Source: Reticulitermes speratus
Taxonomy: Eukaryota > Arthropoda > Insecta > Blattodea > Rhinotermitidae
DNA: 64,000 nt
Assembly (NCBI GenBank): GCA_021186555.1
Contig: JAJKFL010000005.1
Location: 56,284,635-56,348,634 of the forward strand
Direction of reading: 5' to 3'
The translations under genes were made by a program, and so were the position numbers. Below, one piece after another: positions 48,951 to 60,226 of the stretch. The number at the start of each line of letters is the position of its first letter. Position 1 is the stretch's first letter. The notes under the pieces are model-generated. The model saw only the letters and a list, made by a program, of their open reading frames with translations. It had not been told where the DNA came from and searched no databases.

Positions 48951-49549
48951 ACATGCAGTTTGTTGCACTAGAGTAGATCGCGGGAAGATGACCAACTTTT
49001 TTTAATTATTCCCATAGACAGGACAAATGTAGGTCTTTTTTGCATCATGTAAAATCCACATACACTCAAGGAACTCCTGAAATTGTATTCTAGAGCGCGA
49101 TAAACAAAAGCAATTACTTTATTGGTAATTCGCCTTTTTCCTTAAGTTTGCATTTTAAGCATCTTAACCCACCCCTTGAGGTAAGATGCCAGTTTTTTTG
49201 GAGTAAGATGGCATGAGTCAAATCAGCAAAAATACTCACTTATTAATATGATGGCATTCTGAAGTAATAATTCACTGAAATAAAAATAATACTGAATATT
49301 GAAGACTTCCTTTATTGTGCCTTAAAAATTATGTATTTGCAATATTGCTGACATAGTCTATACATAGACAGTTTAAAACGCAACAGTAGAATAAACGAAA
49401 AAAATAGTGAAAATTTTCTTCTTGTATCTGTAGGCCCCACAACATCCAAGGTTAGTTTCCCTGCTCTAGATAGACGACCGATGCCGGAGTTACAGAGGGT
49501 TAGTCTTGTACTGCGTTGTTTGTCGATCCATTAGACCAAATTCTGCTTG

Positions 49550-51283
49550 GCATCAGACCCCCCCCCCCCGGATTTTTTTCTTGAAACATTTCTTTTCTGC
49601 CGACAAATTCTTGCCTGGATAATCTGTTCTTGGTGTGTCAGCATCACAGCAGTCTGTGCTTTGGCAGTGGATCCAAAATAGAAACGGGCAGTATCTCAAA
49701 AGAGGGACGTGCATGACTTTCACTGTTTGATTGGGTCCCTGACGTGGTTGCATGTCCATTTGAATCAACGCCTGTGATTTGAGGTTATCCACAATATCTG
49801 TGTCCGTAGCTGATGCAGCCGAAACAGCATGAGACACGAAAATGCTTCATATGGTATCTGCACTGGAAACTTTAAATCCAGAATGCGCATTGGGTTGTGC
49901 TGCAGCTTTCTGCCAAGCCTCCTTCAGGAATGGTGCAGAGTGTGTCCTTGCTATTTTGCGACCTGAATGAGACTGTATCCAAATGCACATCACCTTACAA
50001 GAGAAGTATTTCAGAGACTTGAAGAAACACTGATCTAATGGCTGAAGGTAGTGAGTAGAATGAGGTGGCAAACACACCTTTACTACATCATTTTCCTGAG
50101 CAAGATCCAACATATCTGGGTCCGTGCAGTGTGAAGTATGACTATCAAGAAGGAGCATGACTTTCCCTTGCTGTTTTCGTGGGATAAAATGTTCTCTCAA
50201 CCACTGCATGAATATAGCAGTGTTGACATACCCGGATTTTGCATTCTTGAACACTTTGGATCCATTGGGCAATGAGTCTTCCCATTCTGGCTTTTTGTTT
50301 TTCCCTTTCAGTATGCATGCTGGAGGCATAAAACAGCCTTCAGCATTGCAGCATGCCATAACAGATACTGTCTCCTTTTCTCCGCATGTCATCTGGTAGG
50401 TTGGAGAACCTTTCTCAGCTCTCACAGTGTCTGGTCTAGGATTCATTTGAAATCCAGTCTCATCTGTATTATAGATATGACCAGGTTTGTCTAACAGATT
50501 GTTCTTCGTCAACACATCCAATAGCAAATTGAGGTAATCCTTAATGTCCTTCCTCTTCATAGCCATTGCCCTGTCAATGGAAAGACCTTGCGGTTTCTTC
50601 TTCACTAATCCAGGAAATCGTCTCAGAAATGAATAAAGCCAATCCCATCCAGCCATACCATTGTCTTTGTTAAAACGATGATGAATCCCATTCCTTTCTG
50701 CAAACTGAAAGGCGAGTTTGCGCAGTGCCTCTCCATTGGGGGCAAATCCTACTGCCTGCAATTTTCTGATATATGTCACCAAACGCTCCTCATTTTCTCT
50801 CCCAAGGAACCTGTTAAAAGAATAAGTCATGTAAGGCATGTTTAAAATATTAATAAACAGGTTTTAGTTCTTGAAGATTGTGTAAAATAACAGATTTAAT
50901 AGTGCCTTACTTTGCGGGCCTAAGCCATGCTTCACATCGCCATGCTTCACATCGCCATGCTTCACATTGCCATGCTTCACATCGCCATGCTTCACATCGC
51001 CATGCTTCACATCGTCATGCTTCACATCGCCATGCTTCACATCGTCATGCTTCACATCGCCATGCTTCACATCGCCATGCTTCACATCGTCATGCTTCAC
51101 ATCGCCATGCTTCACATCGTCATGCTTCTCTGGCCATCTCTTCAGTGTTGTGTATGAGATTCCATACTTGCGTGATGCTTGAAAACAATTCATGGTGCCT
51201 GTCCTTACGTGTTCCATAGCAAACCTTAGGTTTTCTTTGCTCCATTTACATCTGTTCGAAGTCCTGGCATACTTCCTGGGCAT
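49550..51283 (-). mobile_element. Pogo/Tigger-like transposase gene, decayed
   Basis: This is a cut-and-paste transposase of the pogo group. The start (ATG at 51283) encodes RKYARTSNRCKWSKENLRFAM and CFQASRKYGISYTTLKRW, a psq/CENP-B-type DNA-binding helix-turn-helix. A 13-unit repeat follows. After a possible 100-base intron (GTAAGG...AACAG, 50910-50811) the frame from 50810 to 49847 gives ENEERLVTYIRKLQAVGF and the DDE domain: YNTDETGF, LLLDSHTSH and STHYLQPLDQCFFKSL. Acidic residues are kept in all three. The possible intron joins the two frames one base out of phase, so either the copy is shifted or there is no intron. Another frame from 49837 to 49553 may continue the C-terminus. Confidence 0.85.
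50929..51123 (-). repeat. In-frame 15-bp minisatellite, 13 units, inside transposase
   Basis: The unit encodes DVKHG (variants DVKHD and once NVKHG). Related elements seem to have one or two such units at this place, so the array is an expansion within the linker between the DNA-binding and catalytic parts. Confidence 0.9.
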
Positions 51284-51688
51284 TCTTTGAATAGAAACAA
51301 AAAAATACAAATATAATTTTTACATGTGACATCCTGTTGTGTGTCAATGATATGAATAATTACAATAAATAATAATAAGTCATCCCAGTGGAAATTCTAC
51401 TCACTAGGAAAGTGAATTACATAGGGATGGAATTCTGAGACCATACTTTAATATGTTATGAATTTTTAAGAAACACTGGGACTGATTTCATTGTTTTATC
51501 AACCTTGGATAAAAATATGAAATGTAATTTGCAAACTAATTGATGTAATGTTCCCATTTGGCATGTTTTATTCTATTTTATATTATCTCATTTTGAATTC
51601 TTTTTATTCTGTGCATGTCAAAAACGTCACGAAAGTGAAACTTAATTATATAACTATATAGTGACTTCCTCAATGTGTTATACTTTAA
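51284..51688. other. Upstream flank of the pogo-like gene
   Basis: AT-rich with no coding content; probably the 5' untranslated and promoter part of the transposon. Confidence 0.35.
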
Positions 51689-51728
51689 GAGCCTGATGAC
51701 AACCTAATTGAGGTCGAAACGTGTAGCT
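51689..51728 (+). ncRNA. Hammerhead-ribozyme-like motif
   Basis: Stem I GAGC/GCTC, core CTGATGA, two extra bases, stem II ACCT/AGGT (loop AATTG), then one base and GAAA. Stem III is AC/GT with loop GT, and the cleavage-site base is A at 51725. The core is intact, but the junction at stem II is looser than in the 10.7-kb copy. Confidence 0.5.
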
Positions 51729-51809
51729 CGATTGACAAAATAGACTCTACTGTCTAACAAAAATAGTTGTGTTGAGACTGATATTATTTTTAATTACTCA
51801 TACAAATTA

Positions 51810-53889
51810 GAACTTAAAATAGGCATCTCGCCCTGAAGTTTCAGTGGTATCTTTCCCGTAGGTCGGGGAAAGATGCCACTTACATCACATTTAACTTAAT
51901 ATAGCAGCATCTTAGCTGTGACCACTGAAAATGCTTTCTTAGAACACGTGCTACACGCCAAATATATCACTTTTCACAGAGAATTCTGGATTATATTTCA
52001 CATTATTACTTTAAATTAAGTCTGCAATTATTTTCAGGTGTTCTTTTCTGTATTTACCTTGGCTTTTTAGCTCGTAAACATGAGAAACTGGTCATAGCTC
52101 TTTACCACTATGTTTCCTGTGGTCCAACTGATGCCAGGAGCTGGCAAACAACCTCTTGTCGCCATCTGTTATCATGTTCAAAAACTACAGGAGAATAGTC
52201 ATCTTCCCCCAATTCACTCTAAATATAGCACAGTAATGGGTGACGTTAGATTAAATTTCAATCAAAGGTATTCATGTACAGTTGTAGCAAAACAGCATAA
52301 TGTTAAGTGATTTTACTCGCCATCATCTGTAAGTGGTAGCAGTCCTGCAGTGCTCATCTCTGTCTTTGTACATCCGTTACAGACCTGCAAGTTTTGCTCA
52401 TTTAGCTATGAATCAGAGATTTTTGTATAGTAATTGTCTTTCTTTTTCTCTTTTTTTTGCACCTGAAAGTCTTAAGTCTCACTTTATCTTCAGATGCATG
52501 TGTACTGGGGACTTGTGTCATATGTTCTTGGTATTCGTGGCATGTTTCAAGGTTGTAATTGGACCCTGAAACTTGGCAGACTAGGGTCAAACACACACAG
52601 AGTGATAATTTCCTAAATGCCAAATCACATTAGCTTGGTCAGTGCATGATATGAGATAACTCATGTGTGGAATGTTATCTGGTCATGTGAACAAGGCCTT
52701 CTGTGATTTCTCACAATCCTTTAAAGGAGTTGCTTCAGTGGTACTTTGCAGGTCACAGTTTTTGTAAGCCTTATAGAAAAACTGTGCTTTGAAAGTAAAT
52801 ACTGGCCATGTAGGTGCAAGACTGAGCGTTATCTGGTTTTTACACCTTTGTGGTGCATTCTGTGGTGCATTTTTTTACTGTTATTACTATTTTCAGCATT
52901 GTGTTGAATTCCCATAATGTGTTGTTTTTCAGGCGAGTTTTAAATATTTTATGTTCTGATGAATATGAACATAACTGTGTTACTCTTTAGTACAATGAAG
53001 AAACAAGATATCAGAGTCCTTGAAATGGATTTAAAAGGCATTGAATGTTAACTTGGTCATTAACGTGTACACACATGCATGGTGTCATGTTTACTATGAA
53101 GAACTACTGTATTTTCCAGGCCTCAAAGTCCACTTTTTTCCCTTAAAAATACTGTATGGAATTCTCCTGCATCTTATTGTCTGAAGGTGAATGAAAAATT
53201 TCTTCCATAATTTGCCATCTAAAATCTTGGTGTGTCTTATGGTCTGGAAGAGAGTAATAAATATGTTATTAACTTCAAAAAAATAAAAGTAACTCTGAAT
53301 TTAGTCATCCATTTTCTGCCTGTCCCTGAGGATAGAAACATTCAGAAATTGTGAGAGTTATGCGGTGATTTAACTCTTTCTCTTAAGGACATAGAACTCC
53401 TGTACCAAGAATGTGCTTTTTGGGAGCTGTGGAGGGCGACTTTCTTTTTAACCCACAGGCATACTTTTGATGCCATTGGGATATCTGCAATCAGGTGATG
53501 CTGGTTGCTTTCAGGGCTGCAAAATATTACAGGTTAAAGTCAGTAGTATACTTACAAGGAAGTTTTGTGATAGTTATATTGCCTTTATTTTGAGGTCTTT
53601 GAATTTGAGTATGCCAGTGAGTTAAAAGTGCATTAAATGTGTATATTTCTGACTGTACAGGCTGCAGATGAATTTAGTTAGTATGCCTGTGAGTTAAATT
53701 GCATTAAAAATATATATCTATGATTATATAGGCTACATAAAGTTGAGTATATACACAGTGAGGAGGTTGTGCCTGTCCACTTGGATCACTGTGGGAATTT
53801 CTCAGCAAGTGAATAACAGATTTGCATGTCCAGTAAATGAACATTCAGACCATTGAGGTACAGTATGTGAAATTGCAAAGAACACGTTT
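51810..53889. other. Intergenic, no gene seen
   Basis: AAAGATGCC/GGCATCTT motifs near 51820-51900 echo those near 49180-49210 and may be subterminal parts of the pogo-like element. No host coding segment. Confidence 0.4.
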
Positions 53890-54210
53890 TGAAATGTGAG
53901 ACCTGAGGTTTCCACAACAGTGTTGTTGAGGATTCATGTCCTGTGGGATGTGATGTTGTGTCGCTGGGTTAGTGTTTCCTGATGGTTTGAGGAATGTAGT
54001 GCCTTCAGAGTGCTGATTTGTCTCAAGAGCATGACATTTATCTAGTAAAATGGAGTGGGAAGTTTCAAAATGTGTTGACAGTTCTGGTCTTTTGGGATGT
54101 GACGCTGTGTCACCAGGTGCTTCCTGATGTTTCAAGGGAATGTAGTGCCTTCGAAAAACTAAGAAATGCCTAGCAACACAGTGTTATATCCCAGAAGACC
54201 CAAATCCTCA
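53890..54210. repeat. Foldback element (family F), long copy
   Basis: GAGACCTGAGGTTTCCACAACAGTGTTGTTGAGGATTCATGTCCTGTGGGATGTGATG to GCAACACAGTGTTATATCCCAGAAGACCCAAATCCTCAG. A second half-copy (TCTTTTGGGATGTGACGCTGTG) is nested at 54090. Confidence 0.75.
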
Positions 54211-55009
54211 GCACATTTTAAAACCTCCCTGTCCAGTTTTACTGTAGTAATATTATTATTTTGAGATAAAAATCAAGTTTTTGTAATAAACATACTAAGT
54301 GTGTGCGTGATTTTCCACAATAATTTTAATGACTGAGAGGCATGTCTAAGATACCTAATGCACGGTAATGCAGTTGGCTATGACCAGCATATTCTGTAAA
54401 CAATATTTTTATAAAACAAAAGTATATTGTTACCCATAACTTAATAATAGCTATATTTACTCTGTGCAGTGGCATAATATTTTCTTTCAGTGTTAATAAA
54501 ATATCAAATACATAGTAATTTGTTGCAAGGTGTAGAGGAGGCATATGAGCTGCAGTTTGCAAGCTGCATTTGGTTTCTCATGTAGCAGATATTGCTAACA
54601 TACAACTTATGTTTTCCCAGAATGTTTTCAATTTGTTTATGCTATACTGATCTGGCTATCATGACTGTAAAATGCTTGAGGAGCAATTTCAGAATACTTC
54701 ATGTATTCACCAAACTCAACCATACAGAAAGAAACATAAATAAAATAGTCATTGATATGTATTGTTGCATGTGTTGAGCCTTCTCAAAGGTCTGGAACAC
54801 TGTTTTCCAGTATGAAGATATGTAACATAATTACTTACTTTCCCATCTTTTTTTGTGTGGTTTGTTGCCTTAAAAATGTCAGTAAGGTGGTGGCTGGAGT
54901 GCAGCGTCCCAGTGTTGGTCTTCAGAATATGCAGTCGGTACTGGAGGATTACTTAAAGACTCAGTAGGAACAGGAATGTAAATTTCTCATTGTGCTTAAC
55001 TGAGCATTG
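54211..55009. other. Intergenic, no gene seen
   Basis: AT-rich, with one 71-codon frame lacking features. Confidence 0.4.
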
Positions 55010-55215
55010 CATCAGGAATGTGTATGGGGGAGTGGAGGCATAGCTGTGCCACATATTATTAATCTTGGTACTACATGAAGGTTAGTGGTCAGCCTCATTC
55101 TCTGGTCACTTTACCTCTTGGCACTTGTGGCAGAGGAAGCAGGATGTAATGGTGAACACAATCTCTGTCCTTCCCAGGAATCAACTAGCTGGTTATCTAG
55201 TCCATAGCCAGAATA
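55010..55215 (-). mobile_element. tRNA-derived SINE (family A), diverged
   Basis: Plus-strand GTATGGGGGAGTGGAGGCATAGCTGTGCC, TGGTCACTTTACCTCTTGGCAC and CTGGTTATCTAGTCCATAGCC follow the inverse of the family. Confidence 0.6.
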
Positions 55216-55308
55216 TGAAGGAATTATGATGGGTTGAAAGTTAGAGGGTCAAAATTAAGGCTTGGGACATAAGACTGTGTATATATATATATGGGATAAT
55301 TTGAAAAG

Positions 55309-55350
55309 AAGGCAACACTTTCACGTTATAATATGTGAAAGTGTTGCCTT
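55309..55350. repeat. Palindrome with 16-bp perfect arms
   Basis: AAGGCAACACTTTCAC, a 10-base loop, then GTGAAAGTGTTGCCTT. Confidence 0.85.
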
Positions 55351-56261
55351 AATTGCAGTATATAATCCTCTTGTCCTAATTTAGAATGCCATAATTCCTT
55401 AACCATGGTATTCTGGTCAGAAACAGTATTTTTGCTGCCACTTCACAGTTTGCACTCTGTAGCAATGAGATGGCTATTTTTATAGGGAACTTCTGTCACA
55501 TGCTTGTAACATCGGTTGAAAAACAATATTGTAAAAAGCTGTGTAATGGTAAAGTCTGGAAAGTCAATTTTTTGTGCAGCTTGTAAAATAGATGTACAGC
55601 ATGTTTTCTATTGATAGTACAACTTGTTCACGTGTTTGTCTCTTGAATATATAATATAAGCTAATATTATACATGTAAATTGAAAGTTGAGATTTGTGAT
55701 TATTTATTGTATGTTTCAATAAAGAACTGACAGTAACTGAAAGGGATAATGTACATGTATTTTGAGGCTGATTCCGAAACTAAAGGATTGTGCATGTGTA
55801 TATTTGCAGAACCTTTGAACAAATTTACCAACTTTCATTACATTGATAAGGAAGGTCATGCTATCCAAGGGTCACTCTGTTGTGTTTTAAATATTCACGT
55901 CACTGATTAGTCTGACAGTTGTCTGAAGTTTTCGTTTGGGGGTTGCTGCTGTTTAAGTACCCGAAACTGTATTAAAAGAGTGTGTCCTTTGTTTAGATAA
56001 TTTCCTTGTAAAGCAAGCACAAGTGCATTAAATATTTTAACTCTGCCCTCAGACAGTGTGGCTGTAATGCAGAGTGTTTGTTTTGTTGCAGTAACTGGGT
56101 GAAATATGGATTGTGTGACAGTCTGCCTTACAATGCAAGTATCTCTCGTGATCACAAAGAACAGCTTACCTCCCCGTAAGTCCACTGACACTGGGTACAG
56201 ACTTTGGTAGTCATTCTGGAACACGTCCTTTACAAACAGATAAGGTTAGGGTAACATACAT

Positions 56262-57065
56262 ACATACATACTCCATGGAACAGAGTCCTTCCTGAGAAGC
56301 TAGCAGGTCCTCAGCTAGTCCAGAAATTCCCCACATTTTATGGAACTCGAGGGTCCATAACCGCATTCACAACTGCCTGCCACCTGTCCCTATCCTGCCA
56401 GAGCAATCCAGTCCATGCCTCCCCATCACACTTCTTGATCCATTTTAATATTATCCTCCCATCTATGGGTAAGTCTTCCAAGTGGTCTCTTTCCATCTGA
56501 TGTCCCCAACAAAACCTTGTAGGCACCTCTCCTGTCCCTCAAACATGCCACATGCCCCACCCAGCTCATTCTTGATTTGCTCACCGGAACATTTGGTGAG
56601 GAGTACAGATCGTAAAGCTCCTCGTTATGTAGTCTTCTCCACTGCCCTGTTACCTCGTCCGTCTTAGGCCCAAATATCTTCCTCAGCCCCCTATTCTGAA
56701 ACACCCTCAGTGTATGTTCCACCCTCAATGCGGGAGACCAATCTTAACACCCATACAAAACAACATGCAAAGTTACAGTTCTGTTTGTCTAATATTTATA
56801 TCTTTGGATTGGAAACTGGAAGACAAAAGATTCTGCACCGATTGATAGCAAGCATTGCTTGACTTAATCTGCTCTCAACTTCTTCATGAATGGAATTTTG
56901 ATTTGTTAGGGGTTGCTCCCAGATATCTGAACTGTTCCACCCTTTCAAAGGATTTATTACCTATCTTTATGTTGTGATTTTGTCCTGCAGGCTGGTCTTG
57001 AGACATGACCATATACTTAATTTTCTCAGCATTTACTCTTAAGACCAATCTCCTTACTAGTGACT
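56262..57065 (-). pseudogene. RTE-like LINE, 3' half of ORF2 and 3' end
   Basis: The minus strand gives [66 protein letters not shown] and [17 protein letters not shown]. This is the same order as in the 63-kb and 16-kb copies. Several frame shifts are present. The 3' end reaches 56262. Confidence 0.85.
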
Positions 57066-57506
57066 ACTAACGCTTATGCGTTTTTCTTTATATGAAGTAT
57101 ATTGAAGTAATCCATCAGTCACGACAAAAACTTTTGTATTTTTCGAAATTCTAGCAAGAAAATTCAAGTTTCATTCAAATCTAACAAGAATAACGGGTAC
57201 TTTACATGAAGACCTATGTACATTTATGAAAAGATCTGGCTCAGTGCTTGGTAGAATGAGGAATGTTTTACATGAAAGTTGTAGAGAAAATCAAAACACA
57301 CATTTTATGTTCAATAACTTTTTTTTTTTCTGAAAATTGTGCCATTTATGAGATAATGTAAAAAAATAAGGTAGAGCCGGACAGGCCACAGATGACAATA
57401 TGGTGCATGCCCTTTGCATGCTGGCCAAGGCTATAAACCCTCAGAATATATAATACTTATTGCTTTTCCATGGTAACAAAGGTCACTCGAACACACTTCA
57501 ATGTTA
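57066..57506. mobile_element. 440-bp insertion interrupting the RTE-like LINE
   Basis: The LINE sequence stops at ...AGGAGATTGGTC on the right of this block and resumes on the left, as judged against the intact copy at 63.6 kb. The inserted block is AT-rich with no coding frame and no terminal repeats I can see. Confidence 0.55.
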
Positions 57507-57930
57507 CGTTATACATACATTGCCTGTCTTGATTCTTAAATTATGTATGCTTCCACCCAAGATATTAACATCATCACCATAAACCACAAGCTGATGTGTA
57601 CCATTTAATTTCAAGCCTTCCTGGTTTGCCTGAACCCTCCTAATGGCATATTCTAGAGCAAAGTTGGAAAAGCAATGGCAATAAAGCATCTTGTTTCAAA
57701 CCATTCTTAATAGGAAATGTGTCAGACAAATGCTTGCCTACCCAGACTCTGCTATAGGTTTCATTTAGACACATTTTTACTAGCCTTACTAGTTTCATAG
57801 GGATACCAAATTCAATGAGAATATTATACAAGACCTCCCTCCTAACTAAATCATAGGCTTTATTGAAGTTTATGAATAGTTGATGCACTGCCTCATTGTA
57901 TTCACTCATTGATTTATTTACATTCAAGTC
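57507..57930 (-). pseudogene. RTE-like LINE, reverse transcriptase fragment
   Basis: EYNEAVHQLFINFNKAYDLV, REVLYNILIEFGIPMKLV and [14 protein letters not shown] hold the first polymerase motifs. VYGDDVNILGG holds the catalytic block, where YADD reads YGDD. The Gly of KQGDA is lost and the frame is shifted. Confidence 0.85.
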
Positions 57931-59399
57931 GATCCAAAGAGGTTGGAAAACCTACTGGATATAGAACAAGTAAAATGAGTTAAATGTACATACAAATACA
58001 ATTATAATTACAAAAGGATTACAATGAATACATTACTGCAATGTATATAAGATAGATAAAATATCGAATGCATGACTAGATATGTAAAAGTAGCTGACTG
58101 TACAGAGTAAGAAACATTTAACAAACAATATACCAAACCAGAAGAATGTGACAGAATTAATTATAGGAATGTCTACTTTTTTTCCTTATTAACATTAAAG
58201 TATTTGTCAAATGAATGAAAGCAATTTGTATATAAAAAGGTTTTTAAAAGTGTCTTAAATTTCTTTCGGTTATTAGAAAAGTCTTTAATGTCAGATGGGA
58301 GACTATTGTAGATCTTGATACCCAGATAGTAAACTGCTTTTTGATATATAGCCAGATTTGCCTGAGGTAAATGAAGGTTAGTACTTTGTCTCGTATTTAT
58401 ACTATAGTTTTCCGAATTTACTATAAATTGAGCTTTATTATTAACTACAAATAAGAGTAAAGAAGATATGTACTGTGACTTTAGTAGCAAAATTCTCAAT
58501 TTCTTAAATAGAGTACAACATGTATCTCTACTCCTGCATCCCATAATAATTCTGATCACCTCTTTTGCATCCTAAAGATTTTACAACAGTAGGAAGAGTT
58601 CCCACAAAATATTAAACCATAATCCATAATAGAATGAAGAAGGGAATAATAAACCATAATCATGTTGTATGAGACATGTATGGCTGAATGGATCTAATCA
58701 CATAACAAGCAGTACTGAGTTTGGATATCAGCTGTTCTATATGAGTTCTGCAGGACAAGGTGCTGTCAATATTCATTCCAAGAAATTCAGTATGTGAGAT
58801 GTTGGGTATTAATTTATCATCATAACCAATATTCATATTAGTAGTTTGGTTATTCTTGGTTATGAAATGAATATAGTGAGTTTTCTCAAAATTTAATGAA
58901 AGAAAATTTTCTTTAAACCATTTGTTTATAAGTTTGGAAACTGTATGAATATCATTATTGTACTTAGTGAGGTTGGAACTAGTAAATAATATACTGGTAT
59001 GATCAGCAAATAATATTGGTAGAGATTTGTTATTTATAATCTTTGGCAAATCATTTATGTAAAGAAGAAAAAGCAGAGGTCCTAAAATAGAACCTTGTGG
59101 AACACCATGTTTAATTTTTGCCCAGTTGGAAAGGGTACTATAGCTATGATTCTTATTGTATATTAATACTCTTTGGTATTTATCATTGAGGTAAGATTTA
59201 TAAAGTACATTATCTCTACCAGTTATTGCATGAAATTCCAATTTAGACAATAATATGTCATGATTGACACAATCAAAAGCTTGTTCAAGATCACAAAAAA
59301 TGCCTCCCACTATTAATTTATTGTTCAAGGCCTTTAAGATTTCATTAGTTAATGTATAAGTACCCTTATCTGTTGTCGACTTTGTCCTGAACCCATTTT
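57931..59399 (-). pseudogene. LINE (CR1/Jockey-like) reverse transcriptase, 5' truncated
   Basis: From 59399 down: NGFRTKSTTDKGTYTLTNEI, IFCDLEQAFDCVNHDILLSK, KHGVPQGSILGPLLFLLYIND, then LFADHTSIL where the catalytic YADD is FADH, so polymerase activity should be lost. After frame breaks near 58560-58660 the C-terminus follows (HLPQANLAIYQKAVYYLGIK, FLYTNCFHSFDKYF). Roughly half the residues match the plus-strand element at 61-63 kb, so it is a related but separate lineage. Confidence 0.85.
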
Positions 59400-59587
59400 G
59401 ACCGGCCCTGGGGCCCACCCAGCCTCCTGCACAATGGGTACCGGGTCATTCCTGGGCGTAAATCGGCTGGGGTGTGGAGTTGACCACCCACCCCCATCTA
59501 GCGTCGAGGTTAAAGAAATAGTAGAGCTATACCTCTACTCCTCCTGTGGGCCTTCATAGCCTGTTCTAGGGTGAACTTTACGTTACC
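59400..59587 (+). mobile_element. tRNA-derived SINE (family A), head missing
   Basis: ACCGGCCCTGGGGCCCACCCAGCCTCC to GTTCTAGGGTGAACTTTACG. It sits exactly between two oppositely derived LINE parts. Confidence 0.78.
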
Positions 59588-60220
59588 TCCTTTCAGAATA
59601 GTTTTTCTGTAATATTTAGCACCTAATACATACTTTGGTATATTTATTTGATCTAGTTCTATTTGATTTAAATGGTGTTTGGTAAAACATAAGAAATGAG
59701 GTAGATCAGATTATAAGTGACATAAAAGTTCATTAGTTTTTTTCGTAATCCCCTCATATTCTGGTAATAAATTTTTAATGACTATCAGAAAGGTAATTTG
59801 AAGAATACATTTTTGTACTGCTACTTTCTTTGGATTTTTTATTGTATTATGCTGAAGGATGTAAACCTCATTATTGTATTATGATGAAGGATGTAAACCT
59901 CATTATTTCTTTCACTAGTTACTAATATATTATCTTTGATGAGTCCATTTTCCATAAAAAATCTTCATGTTTTGTCACTGGGGTTTTTCTTTGTCTTCTT
60001 GAAGTTCTAATTACAATATCTTTTGATTCTGATGCACTATCACTTTGAGTATCAGATATGACCTCATTAGAACTAAGTCCACTTGGTCTTCTTTCCATTT
60101 TAAGGTGATATGGGGTCTCTGCTGTCTTGTCAGGATTTGTTTTATGTTACTTGCTATCAACTGAGCCATTCATTCCTTCCTATTTTTTCTCACATATTTG
60201 ATGAATGTAAAATATGTGAT
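59588..60220 (-). pseudogene. Inverted 5' part of LINE: endonuclease N-terminal half
   Basis: The minus strand (59760 to 59590) reads KKTNELLCHL, a stop, SDLPHFLCFTKHHLNQIELD and PKYVLGAKYYRKTILKGG, the start of an APE-type endonuclease. It stops just where the plus-strand element begins. A 33-base tandem duplication (TATGATGAAGGATGTAAACC unit) lies at 59839-59905. Upstream text has no clear ORF1. Confidence 0.7.
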
Positions 60221-60226
60221 CAGTAA

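Noticed and set aside
50929-51123. CRISPR array
   Set aside because: The 15-bp units have no spacers, encode DVKHG in frame inside a transposase, and the genome is eukaryotic.
50878-51219. HASHR-repeat protein on the plus strand
   Set aside because: It is the antisense reading of the transposase minisatellite.
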